A DNA stretch of 64,000 nucleotides, from the NCBI GenBank assembly GCA_934464705.1, contig CAKSKB010000014.1, positions 9,341-73,340 of the forward strand, in the 5' to 3' direction. The notes beneath the pieces were generated by a model. It did no database searches. It was given only the letters and a program-made list of their open reading frames with translations, and had not been told where the DNA came from. The translations under genes were made by a program, and so were the position numbers. Position 1 is the first letter of the stretch, and each line of letters starts with the position of its first letter. Positions 35,766 through 44,227 of the stretch are shown one piece after another. The DNA comes from an uncultured Clostridia bacterium (GTDB taxonomy: Bacteria > Bacillota > Clostridia > HGM11514).

Positions 35766-36632
35766 ATGAAAATCAAGAAAATAATCAGTTTGGTATTGTT
35801 GACTGTTTTTGTATTATCCGCGGTGCAGGTATGCAATGCGGCTTACGAAACTCAGGTGAACGATGTTCAGGCTATTTGCGATATTGCTGTTGAATATGTT
35901 AATTCGGAAAGCAAAGACGATTTTAAGCAGTATATGTCGAACGGAATTAAAGATAAGGTTACATTTGAATCGGGCAAGTTCGAGTATCTTTATGAGCAGG
36001 ATTCGGACCTTTCCGATAATAAGAACCAGCTTACAAAAATAGTTTCGGTTATCGGCGATATATATGTAAACGGCGGTAGTTCAAAAATTGCGCAGAGCGA
36101 TATTAACCAGAATGTAACCCCCGGTTACGGTGCGGATTCCGGTATCGGGAACGATTATGAGGACGATGACGCAGAAAAGTTCATGCAGGTTATAAACGAT
36201 ACAAAGTCCAAGCTTACAAAGAAGCAGACGGCTGCAGCTTCTTCTGATAAAAGCGCAGATAACAAGAATGTTCTTCCCGAGAAAAACAGCTCAAAGAAGG
36301 CTTCCGATACGGCTTCGGATAACTCTTCGTCTTCCGGCACATCGGTCGGCGGTTCAATCCTGATTGCTCTTATTATAAGTATAATTGTGTTTGCTGCAGG
36401 TACTTATGCTCTTCAGCAGGTTGCTGCCAAAAATAAGGAAAAAGCGGTTAAAAATATCGATGACGATGATATCTTCAATCTCAGGCTTGCGGTAAAGTCA
36501 ATGCAGTCGAGTATCCAGAAGGCTGACGGCAATTTCAAAGAACTCGATAAGCTTCGCATACAGGTTGACGAGATTGACGAAAAGCTTGAACATATCAGTG
36601 ATTATCTGAGAAAGCTTAATAAATCGGAATAA
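35766..36632 (+). CDS. Secreted/membrane protein of unknown function with Ser-rich linker and coiled coil
   Basis: About 288 residues. A signal peptide (KIKKIISLVLLTVFVLSAVQVCNAA) is followed by a small extracytoplasmic region, a low-complexity Ser/Lys/Asp linker, one membrane helix (SILIALIISIIVFAAGTYAL) and a cytoplasmic tail predicted to coil (KSMQSSIQKADGNFKELDKLRIQVDEIDEKLEHI). I do not recognise a family. ATG 35766 is chosen because AAAGGAGTG precedes it; a longer frame opening 39 bases upstream has no SD. A terminator follows. Confidence 0.75.
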   Translation: MKIKKIISLVLLTVFVLSAVQVCNAAYETQVNDVQAICDIAVEYVNSESKDDFKQYMSNGIKDKVTFESGKFEYLYEQDSDLSDNKNQLTKIVSVIGDIYVNGGSSKIAQSDINQNVTPGYGADSGIGNDYEDDDAEKFMQVINDTKSKLTKKQTAAASSDKSADNKNVLPEKNSSKKASDTASDNSSSSGTSVGGSILIALIISIIVFAAGTYALQQVAAKNKEKAVKNIDDDDIFNLRLAVKSMQSSIQKADGNFKELDKLRIQVDEIDEKLEHISDYLRKLNKSE

Positions 36633-36635
36633 ATT

Positions 36636-36672
36636 AAAAGTACGGGTTATGAAACGGATAGCCCGTACTTTT
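36636..36672 (+). terminator. Terminator after the membrane protein gene
   Basis: An 11-bp stem, AAAAGTACGGG (36636-36646) with CCCGTACTTTT (36662-36672). An in-frame ATG of the next gene (36649) lies in its loop, which argues against that start. Confidence 0.85.
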
Positions 36673-36690
36673 ACAGGCTGGGAATCTTAC

Positions 36691-37524
36691 ATGAATGTGT
36701 TTTTTGACAAGTGCTCCGCTGCGGTTAATTTTGCGGCTGAAACCAAGGCTTTCGGTATATATCATTCTACCGAAAACAATCCGAATCTTAATATTCACAC
36801 TCATGAATGCTGCGAGCTTTTGCTGTGCATAAAGGGCGGCAACAATTTTTTGATTGACGATAAGATTTACAAGGCGGAGGATAATGACCTTTTCGTTATA
36901 AATCAGTTTGAGGCGCACAAAATTACTCTTTGCGGCGATGTTGAGAGATATACGGTGCAGATTCATCCGGAGTTTTTGTTTTCAAATTCTACCGGCGAAA
37001 CGGATCTTTCGCACTGCTTTTATTCGCGCGGAGAGAATTTTTCAAACCGCGTTCCGCTGAAGAAGGACGAGGCGGAGGCGCTTGTGAATATTCTTTCGGA
37101 TATTAAGGACTGTTCCGGCTACGGCGAGGATGTTCTTAAAAATATATACATGATTCGTCTGCTTGTGCTTGTAAACCGCTTTTTTAAGGATAATCATCCT
37201 GCGGCAGCTGTTGGCGGAAGCCGCCTTTCAGGGGCGGTTATGTATATAAACCGGCATTTGTCCGATGAACTGACGCTTGATATGATAGCAAAAAATTCGT
37301 ATATGTCTGTAAACGGTCTTTGCAGAGTTTTTAAAGAATCTCTCGGTACAACCGTGATGAAGTATATTATCGGAAAGCGCATATCGCAGGCGAAAAAGTA
37401 TCTCAAAAGCGGCAAAAGCGTTTCCGAGACGGCGTTTTTATGCGGATTTCACGATTATTCTAATTTTATAAGAACTTTTACTAAAACCGTCGGGTGCTCT
37501 CCCGGCAAATACAAGAAAAAATAG
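36691..37524 (+). CDS. AraC-family transcriptional regulator
   Basis: About 277 residues: an N-terminal cupin-like domain with LNIHTHECCELLLCIKGG and a C-terminal double helix-turn-helix (LTLDMIAKNSYMSVNGLCRVFKESLG, SVSETAFLCGFHDYSNFIRTFTKTVGCSP). It probably senses a sugar released by the neighbouring glycosidase. The ATG at 36691 is taken because the earlier ATG lies inside the upstream terminator. The GH127 gene follows 14 bases later on the same strand. Confidence 0.88.
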   Translation: MNVFFDKCSAAVNFAAETKAFGIYHSTENNPNLNIHTHECCELLLCIKGGNNFLIDDKIYKAEDNDLFVINQFEAHKITLCGDVERYTVQIHPEFLFSNSTGETDLSHCFYSRGENFSNRVPLKKDEAEALVNILSDIKDCSGYGEDVLKNIYMIRLLVLVNRFFKDNHPAAAVGGSRLSGAVMYINRHLSDELTLDMIAKNSYMSVNGLCRVFKESLGTTVMKYIIGKRISQAKKYLKSGKSVSETAFLCGFHDYSNFIRTFTKTVGCSPGKYKKK

Positions 37525-37538
37525 AGGAGATTTGTTCT

Positions 37539-39467
37539 ATGGATTTAAGAAAAGTTAACTATCCGGACTTTTCAACCGATACTTTTGAGTTTTCGGGCGC
37601 CAGGTCCGATTATTCCGGATTTGTTCGGGAATATATTGATTTTATTGCGGATTTTGACCTTAAAGACCCTATTATATGGCAGCGCTTTGTTGAGCAGTAC
37701 AGAAGAAGGCTCGATACCGATGACTGTGGCTGGAGAGGTGAATACTGGGGCAAAATGATGCGCGGCGGAAGTTTCCTTTACCGTTGCACAAGGGATGAAG
37801 AACTGTATAATGCGCTTGAAGCTACGGTTCTCGATATGCTTACGGTTGACAGGATTGACGGTTCTGTTACGACTTATAATAAGGAACGCAGATTTATCGG
37901 CTGGGATATATGGTCGAGAAAATATGTGCTTCTCGGTATGCAGTATTTCCTTGAAATATGTAAAAGCGACGAGCTTATCGATACCATAATAAAATTCATG
38001 TCCTCAATGGTTGATGATATAATGAAATATATCGGCGAGGGCAAAATCAACATTACCGATGCAACCAATCACTGGAAGGGTATTAACTCTTCTTCAATTC
38101 TGGAACCGGTTGTAAGGCTTTATAATCTTACAAACGAGCAGAGATTTCTCGATTTTGCAAAATATATTGTTGACTGCGGCGGTATGTCTGTCATCAATAT
38201 GTTTGAACTTGCGTATAAGGACGAACTTTGCCCTTACCAGTACCCGGCAACAAAGGCTTATGAAATGACATCATGCTTTGAGGGGCTGCTTGAATACTAC
38301 AGAATAACAAAAGAAGAAAAATATAAAACCGCAGTAATCAATTTTGCAAATAAAATTCTTGAAACCGACTATACCGTTATCGGCTCCTGCGGCTGCACAC
38401 ACGAACTTTTCGACCATTCAACGGTTCGTCAGGCAAGCGACCACACCGGAATGACCATGCAGGAAACCTGCGTAACCGTTACTCTTATGAAGTTTTTTGC
38501 AAAACTCAATATGCTTACCGGCGAAAGCAAGTTCATGGATGCGTTTGAGCAGTCGTTTTATAATGCATATCTCGGAGCGGTCAATAATGAACGCCGAATT
38601 TCAAAAGAACTCTATGAGGTTTGGCCGGACGCCGTTCATGAGCCGCTTCCGTTTGATTCGTACAGCCCTCTTACCCCCGGGAACAGAGGAATCGGTACCG
38701 GCGGAAGAAAAATTATGCATGACAATCACTATTACGGCTGCTGCGCTTGCATAGGTGCAACCGGAATTGCAATGCTTTCGATGTATAATCTTGAAAAGGC
38801 GAAAGACGGATATGTGATGAATTTCTACATAAACGGCAGCGAAACCGCCGACGGTATCGCTTTTAATACGGCTACCGAATATCCTAAGCACGGCACGGTT
38901 AATGTAACTTTAAGCGGTTCATTAAATAAAAAATTTGCTCTTTATTTCAGGAATCCGAAATGGAGCAGGCGTACGGTGATTTCTGTTAACGGTGACAGCA
39001 TGACGCTTAATACCGCGGGCGGTTATATCAGGCTTGAAAGAAGCTGGTCGGAAGGCGACAGCATAACGCTTGAATTCGATATGAAAACAGAGGTTATTTA
39101 CCCTGTTCATTACGGTACTCAGATTCTTATGAACGATGTTGCATGGGGTAAGAACCATATCAATCCTTCGTTTGACCGTGAGGATGAAAATGCAAAGCGC
39201 AGAATCGCACTGAAGCGCGGTCCTGTTATGCTTGCGGTTGAAAACAGGCTCGGGAAATCCGTTGACGGAATATTCGATGTTAAGATAAATAAGGATAACA
39301 CTGTTGATGTAAGGTTCCCGGAGAAGGATACTGCACCTTATAAGCATATAGAAGAACTCGAGATTCCCGATAACAGCGGCGGCTATTTTACTGTTACCGA
39401 CTATTCGTCCGCCGGCAAAACATGGGATGACGACAGCCGTATGGCAGTTTGGTTTTTTAATAAATAA
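37539..39467 (+). CDS. GH127 beta-L-arabinofuranosidase-like enzyme
   Basis: 642 residues of the former DUF1680 family, whose characterised members (such as Bifidobacterium HypBA1) release beta-L-arabinofuranose using a zinc-bound cysteine nucleophile. The alpha/alpha-barrel segments GWDIWSRKYVLLGMQ, ASDHTGMTMQETCVTVTLMKF and the cysteine-rich YYGCCACIGATGIAM, which corresponds to the usual CCPPN catalytic region, are seen. The CCAC variant differs from that consensus, so activity may differ. There is no signal peptide, hence a cytosolic enzyme acting on imported oligosaccharides. ATG 37539 follows AGAGGAGA. Confidence 0.83.
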   Translation: MDLRKVNYPDFSTDTFEFSGARSDYSGFVREYIDFIADFDLKDPIIWQRFVEQYRRRLDTDDCGWRGEYWGKMMRGGSFLYRCTRDEELYNALEATVLDMLTVDRIDGSVTTYNKERRFIGWDIWSRKYVLLGMQYFLEICKSDELIDTIIKFMSSMVDDIMKYIGEGKINITDATNHWKGINSSSILEPVVRLYNLTNEQRFLDFAKYIVDCGGMSVINMFELAYKDELCPYQYPATKAYEMTSCFEGLLEYYRITKEEKYKTAVINFANKILETDYTVIGSCGCTHELFDHSTVRQASDHTGMTMQETCVTVTLMKFFAKLNMLTGESKFMDAFEQSFYNAYLGAVNNERRISKELYEVWPDAVHEPLPFDSYSPLTPGNRGIGTGGRKIMHDNHYYGCCACIGATGIAMLSMYNLEKAKDGYVMNFYINGSETADGIAFNTATEYPKHGTVNVTLSGSLNKKFALYFRNPKWSRRTVISVNGDSMTLNTAGGYIRLERSWSEGDSITLEFDMKTEVIYPVHYGTQILMNDVAWGKNHINPSFDREDENAKRRIALKRGPVMLAVENRLGKSVDGIFDVKINKDNTVDVRFPEKDTAPYKHIEELEIPDNSGGYFTVTDYSSAGKTWDDDSRMAVWFFNK

Positions 39468-39481
39468 GACGATAAATTTTA

Positions 39482-39513
39482 ACGGCTCACAAGGGAATCT
39501 CCTTGTGAGCCGT
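39482..39513. terminator. Terminator hairpin, left copy (GH127 side)
   Basis: ACGGCTCACAAGG (39482-39494) pairs with CCTTGTGAGCCGT (39501-39513), loop of 6. The same arms recur at 39788-39820 on the far side of the inserted element. Confidence 0.85.
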
Positions 39514-39787
39514 CAGCGTGTCGATAAACCTATCGACACGCTGGCAGACTTCGAAAAGGGAAGGTAAATTTGCCGAACATGGATTCGTCGGCGTATGTGT
39601 ATACGGTAGAGTCCATGTTCGGTGAAAGCAAGCAAAAAACCTTGAAATCTCGATGATTTCAAGGTTTTTTTAATGCGGTTTTGTTATTTTTTGTAATAGT
39701 TATTCAGGCAAACAATATACTCAAATTATATACGGAAAAATGTATTGATATTTTTTGCTTGCGGTTGACCGACTTTTTCGACAGTCT
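39514..39787. mobile_element. Structured terminator-nested repeat, copy 2
   Basis: A 274-bp relative of 6540-6815. The first ~150 bases and the last 34 bases are almost identical to copy 1, while the AT-rich middle (about 39675-39750) has drifted. H2 is unchanged. H3 keeps its pairing although two base pairs differ from copy 1 on both strands (C-G and G-C there, A-T here). It again lies between two convergent genes and between two copies of one terminator hairpin, whose sequence is unrelated to the one at copy 1. Confidence 0.7.
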
Positions 39788-39820
39788 AACGGCTCACAAG
39801 GGAACTCCTTGCGAGCCGTT
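39788..39820. terminator. Terminator hairpin, right copy (M3-SLH peptidase side)
   Basis: AACGGCTCACAAGG (39788-39801) pairs with CCTTGCGAGCCGTT (39807-39820), one mismatch, loop of 5. It is the near-identical partner of 39482-39513. Confidence 0.85.
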
Positions 39821-39828
39821 TGAGTTTA

Positions 39829-42000
39829 TTAATAATAAGTTACATACAGCATCGAAATCAGTGTTGCGGCTTCGGCACGGGTAACATTATCTTTCGGGCG
39901 GAAACTGCCGTCCTCATAGCCGGCAATGATCTCGTTTTCCTCTGCCCACGAAACCGCCTTTGACGCCCACGCAGAAACATCTTCCGCATCGGAGAATTTA
40001 ACAAAGCCGTCCGATGAAGGGGAGCCTGCAAAGCGGTAAATAAAGCATACCACCTGTTCTCTTGTGAGCGGAAGTTCTCCGCCGAACTCGGTATCGTCAA
40101 TTCCTGCGGCTATGCCTGTTTCGGCTGCCCATGAAACAAATTTGTTGTCAATATCGGTAAACGGTGTGGCGAAGTTTTCAATTCCGCGGATATCGTCCTC
40201 CATTTTACCGAGAGTAGTAACAAAGGTTTCTCTCGTTGCATCGCTGTTAGGTGAGAACCTTCCCTCCGACAGCCCTCCCATATAGTCATTGGTGAGAATG
40301 ATGTTGGCATAAAACCAGTCGTTATCGTTCACATCATCATATCCTATACCGGCGAAATCCTTTATTGATTTTGAAATTTTCTCAAATGTGCTTTCTTCAA
40401 AAACATCGTCAAATCCGCACGCTTCAAGCGATGCTTTGAACTCCGTGTGGTCACCGAGTGCCGATAATTTCATGTATCTGTCTATTGCGGCTTCGCGGTT
40501 CTCTTTGGATTCGTTCATGAGGTCGAGAGCCGCCATTGCGGAAACACCGTAGCTTATATAATACATAGGCGCTTCAAAGTTATGATTGACCATAACCCAT
40601 GTATAACCGCCGTTTTGGTCGCAGCCGTAAAGATTATCAACATTGTATTTTACGCAAAGCTGCTTAAAGAGCGAGTTGCATTTGTCAACCGTGATTTTTT
40701 CATCGCTGTAAACGGCTTCCTGCCACTCTGAAAAGAGCGCTGCGTCAACTATAGATGCGGTCATTGTGTAAATGGAACTTAATTTTTCGCTTCTTCCGTA
40801 GTTTCCGTAAAGCTTTCCGTAGTAATCATAGAACAGAACTTCAAGCCCCTGCGACTGAATTTCGGCAATGTCAAGATTTGATTCCCTGCTTTCGCCCTCG
40901 AGGGCGTAGCTTTCGCTGTAAAACGGGTCAAAAAACTCTGCCGTGTAGTGCCCGTATTCATGCACGAGGGTAGACTGAACATTGTAACCGTCAGGATTTA
41001 TAAATATAAACGGAACATTAAAATGGTCAAGGTAGGCGGTATAACAGCCGCTTTGCTTTTTGTCGGATTTTTTCATATCATAAAGCCCGTGACCGGTCAT
41101 ATAGTCAAACGCTTTTGTCAGTTCCGGATTTATTTTTTCAAGATAAACCCTTGTATCCTCAATAATCTGGCTGTCGGTTCTTGTTTCCTCATAGTCTGCG
41201 GATATCAGATATTCGGCAGTGCCCAATTTTTCCACAAGCGGAGAGATGTATTTTTGCGTGTTATCGTAAAACTCTTTCCTTTCGGCATCTCCGTAATCCT
41301 TATTGTAAATTTCCGCATAGGCATAATCGGCGTAATTGTCATAACCGTGTTCTTTTGCTATTTCATTGCGCTTGCTGACCATTTGTATGAAAATATCACC
41401 CACGGATTTTGTCATGCCTTTAAGATATTCAACATATTCATCGTAGCTTTCAAAGTCCGGAAGTTCTTTCTGCGAGTTGTGATATTCTTCGGTCAGTGCA
41501 TTAATTTCTTTCAGCAGCCTGTATTCGTTTTCCGTCGGCATTTCGGAGATGTATTCATCAAGTTCATCTTCCGTCATGTGGCTCCATATAAGAAGCTCGG
41601 ACTTATACTTTTCAGACTCCGCCATTCCCTTGATTATCTTATTGAGAATATCATACGAATCAACACAGCAGTTGTAAACCTTGGTGGAATACGCATTGTT
41701 TTCCGCGGAGTTGTTAATCGATGCCTTGAGCGACGCTATCTGCTGCTCGGTGTTCTGCGGAAACTCATCTGTGTATTTATTAAGAATCTCAAAAATTTTT
41801 ACTGCGCTTTCCTGCTTTTCAAAAAGTTCGAGAGCGGTGCTGAAATCACTGCTGATTTTGTCAATATCGGCACTGTATTGCAGTATTTCTTCAAATGTTT
41901 CTCCGCCTTTTTTGGATTCGGTGTAATACGCCGCCGAAACCGACGAAAAACTGAAAGCTATTACGAGCGTTAATATAAATGCGGTAAAGCGCTTTTTCAT
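39829..42000 (-). CDS. SLH-anchored M3-like zinc metallopeptidase
   Basis: 723 residues: a signal peptide (1-23), a helical peptidase region resembling oligoendopeptidase F with zinc motif HEYGH at 347-351 and a downstream ESRESNLDIAEIQSQ that can provide the third ligand, then three S-layer homology repeats (about 553-723, with FSPNSDATRETFV, LPLTREQVVCFIYRF and FRPKDNVTRAEAATLI). The SLH repeats should hold it on the cell-wall polymer. It follows the beta-helix gene by 14 bases, so the two are cotranscribed. The substrate may be peptides or glycoprotein debris met at the surface. Confidence 0.85.
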   Translation of the reverse strand: MKKRFTAFILTLVIAFSFSSVSAAYYTESKKGGETFEEILQYSADIDKISSDFSTALELFEKQESAVKIFEILNKYTDEFPQNTEQQIASLKASINNSAENNAYSTKVYNCCVDSYDILNKIIKGMAESEKYKSELLIWSHMTEDELDEYISEMPTENEYRLLKEINALTEEYHNSQKELPDFESYDEYVEYLKGMTKSVGDIFIQMVSKRNEIAKEHGYDNYADYAYAEIYNKDYGDAERKEFYDNTQKYISPLVEKLGTAEYLISADYEETRTDSQIIEDTRVYLEKINPELTKAFDYMTGHGLYDMKKSDKKQSGCYTAYLDHFNVPFIFINPDGYNVQSTLVHEYGHYTAEFFDPFYSESYALEGESRESNLDIAEIQSQGLEVLFYDYYGKLYGNYGRSEKLSSIYTMTASIVDAALFSEWQEAVYSDEKITVDKCNSLFKQLCVKYNVDNLYGCDQNGGYTWVMVNHNFEAPMYYISYGVSAMAALDLMNESKENREAAIDRYMKLSALGDHTEFKASLEACGFDDVFEESTFEKISKSIKDFAGIGYDDVNDNDWFYANIILTNDYMGGLSEGRFSPNSDATRETFVTTLGKMEDDIRGIENFATPFTDIDNKFVSWAAETGIAAGIDDTEFGGELPLTREQVVCFIYRFAGSPSSDGFVKFSDAEDVSAWASKAVSWAEENEIIAGYEDGSFRPKDNVTRAEAATLISMLYVTYY

Positions 42001-42014
42001 GAAATTATCCTTTC

Positions 42015-44105
42015 TCAGTACAGACCTATTTTTGAAAAGTCTGTAAGCTTAAGATATACGTCTTCATTATCTATCTTTCTTATTGGGTCAACAACAAATT
42101 TCAGAAGCCAGTTGTCAAATCTTCCCGCATCAATCGGCGTAAAATCAAGATTTTCGGGGTCTTTAAACCATTTTTTGGGCTTTGTCGGAAATACATTGTT
42201 GTAAACGGTATTCGCTTCTTTGTAATGCCCCGTAAACTCATCATAAAGATAAGGATAGTGTTCCTTCCAAATGTCGGAAGTTATATCCACGCCGCGCATA
42301 TCGTTTTCGTCTTTGGTGTTTATTCTGGGCAACATAATACCCGCCTCAGCTTCATCCCCGAGAAAATGTTTAACGAACAGATTGCTTGTGAAGTTTGCCG
42401 ATTGCAATGCGTTCGGACATTCCGTAAATATGTTGTCGCAAACCGATGTCTGCCCGCCCCAGTTCCAGAATACCGTTCCGAAAACCGCGTTGGGGTAGTG
42501 CTCATCGCTTTGAATAATTCTGTGAAAATAGTTGCCCTGTACAAGGTTATAGCCTGCGCCGTCATCAAAATATATTGCGCAGATACCGCGCGGTTTTTCC
42601 TTTGAGCCGTAAATGTCATGGAAAAAGTTGAAGTTGAACTCGTTGCCTACCTCCGAACGGTCGCGCCCAAGGTAAACCGCACCTGCATCCGAAACCTCGG
42701 TTATTACATCGAATATTTCGTTGTAGTGGATTTTGTGGTCGTTTCCGTGAAGGTAAATCGCAAACCCGGGCATATCGTGGATTTTGCAGTGAGTGATTTT
42801 ATTACCGACGCCCATTATATTTACGCCGGCTTTATAGGTTTTGTCAAGCCTGTTTGTGCGGTAAATATGGCAGTTGTCAACAAAATTTTCCGCAGGAATC
42901 AGCTTTTTGCGGTTTCCGCCGCACAGAAGCACGCCGCCCGTTCCGGTATTGTAAATTTCACAGCCCTGTACGCCGTTTCTCTTGCCGCCCTCGTTATCCC
43001 ATGCGGCAAACTGATAGAGCATTTCATGCCATGATCCTACTATTTCGGGCACGCTTTGAGGCGTCCCTACGGACTTATCCTGAATACCGTGCGCATCGTG
43101 CATACCTTCCGGCATTGCTGTTGCGCCCATGCCTATCTGAGCCGCCAGCATTCCGGCATTTCTTAATACGCAGTTTTTGATAAGGCAGTTTTCGGTATTG
43201 TCCATATAAATGCAGGTTCCGCGGGTGTTCTCAAATGTTATGCCTTCAAAGGTGATGTCCGCGGTATTGCGCAGCACAACCATAGGAGTATCAAGCACCG
43301 AAAGCTGCAAAAGCGCGGTGCTTAAATCAGTACCGTCAGCCGGATAGAAATACAGCTTTTCGCGCACTTTATCAATGTAGTATTCGCCTTCGCAGCTGAG
43401 TTCCTCAATGAGATTTATTGCATGCCATCTTGTGTGAGGTCTTGCGCTGAATGCAAAAAGATGCGGCAAAGCGGTTGTTATTGTTTTGTTTTCTGTGTCA
43501 ATTTTTGCTGCTTTGATGGTGTCGTCAGCATATGATTCATTGAAATACCCCGAAACATAAAAGTCATCTGCGTCTTTCCAAAGGTCGCACCTCGGGTCAT
43601 CATATTTGAATGTTGCAGGGCGCATTGTAAAATCTGCGCTTTTCGGGCGTGAGCCGGGGTCTGTAACTTCTGTAATCGGAATATCTCCTGATTTTGGGTA
43701 TCTCGGAACCTGCTGTGCTTCGGAATTTATGTAAAATTCATTGGCGGACGGAACATATGCCCGCCTGAAGCCTCGGCAGCCGTATTCTGCATAATCGATT
43801 TTATAAGAAGAAAGATCGATTTCGTATATATGTTTTCTTGAATCCGCCTCGATTATTCGTGACAGAATTTCGTCGTTATCGCATTTTTTGACAAGCGAGT
43901 TGTCGATGATGATTCCGCCGTCGAAAAGCACTTTTCCGTTTGCTTTGAATGTAACGGAATGGCCGAGGTTTTCGGTTATTCTGAGTGATTTTTTTAAAAA
44001 GTACCTTCCTTCCGAAAGTTCGACCGTAACATCATCGCTGCAATTTTTAATCTGCACCAAAATATCATTGAATGACATCTCGGGCGTCATTTTCAGGTTT
44101 TTCAT
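42015..44105 (-). CDS. Right-handed beta-helix (pectate-lyase fold) protein, GH141-like, without signal peptide
   Basis: 696 residues. The parallel beta-helix is visible as repeated short strands with conserved Asn (NTADITFEGITFENTRGTCIYMDNTENCLIKNCVLRNAG, NKITHCKIHDMPGFAIYL, VQGNYFHRII). The order of blocks and the phrases EISDAGAVYLGR-like and IYFDDGAGYN match the central domain of the 1981-residue protein at 54260, so the two are paralogues. Both resemble family GH141 and related polysaccharide-active helices. No export signal is seen, so it probably acts in the cytosol beside the GH127 enzyme. The exact reaction is unknown. Confidence 0.78.
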   Translation of the reverse strand: MKNLKMTPEMSFNDILVQIKNCSDDVTVELSEGRYFLKKSLRITENLGHSVTFKANGKVLFDGGIIIDNSLVKKCDNDEILSRIIEADSRKHIYEIDLSSYKIDYAEYGCRGFRRAYVPSANEFYINSEAQQVPRYPKSGDIPITEVTDPGSRPKSADFTMRPATFKYDDPRCDLWKDADDFYVSGYFNESYADDTIKAAKIDTENKTITTALPHLFAFSARPHTRWHAINLIEELSCEGEYYIDKVREKLYFYPADGTDLSTALLQLSVLDTPMVVLRNTADITFEGITFENTRGTCIYMDNTENCLIKNCVLRNAGMLAAQIGMGATAMPEGMHDAHGIQDKSVGTPQSVPEIVGSWHEMLYQFAAWDNEGGKRNGVQGCEIYNTGTGGVLLCGGNRKKLIPAENFVDNCHIYRTNRLDKTYKAGVNIMGVGNKITHCKIHDMPGFAIYLHGNDHKIHYNEIFDVITEVSDAGAVYLGRDRSEVGNEFNFNFFHDIYGSKEKPRGICAIYFDDGAGYNLVQGNYFHRIIQSDEHYPNAVFGTVFWNWGGQTSVCDNIFTECPNALQSANFTSNLFVKHFLGDEAEAGIMLPRINTKDENDMRGVDITSDIWKEHYPYLYDEFTGHYKEANTVYNNVFPTKPKKWFKDPENLDFTPIDAGRFDNWLLKFVVDPIRKIDNEDVYLKLTDFSKIGLY

Positions 44106-44137
44106 AGTCCGACTCCTTTATTATAGTTTATGTACCT

Positions 44138-44202
44138 ATTATAAAGCCCGTTGCGTTTTTTGTCAATAAATAATTGACAAAAAGCAAAAATAAATATATA
44201 AT
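44138..44202. promoter_or_regulatory. Divergent promoters with palindromic -35 region
   Basis: Minus strand: TTGACA (44161-44166), spacer 17, TATAAT (44138-44143). Plus strand: TTGACA (44174-44179), spacer 17, TATAAT (44197-44202). The -35 boxes form an inverted repeat (TTGTCAAT and ATTGACAA around a short centre), so one bound factor could affect both directions. Confidence 0.8.
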
Positions 44203-44227
44203 ATAGCGGAAAGGAGCAAATATATTT

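Noticed and set aside
40948..41973. 341-codon plus-strand frame opposite the M3-SLH peptidase
   Set aside because: The peptidase has HEYGH and SLH repeats on the other strand; the shadow is a low-complexity hydrophobic translation with no SD.
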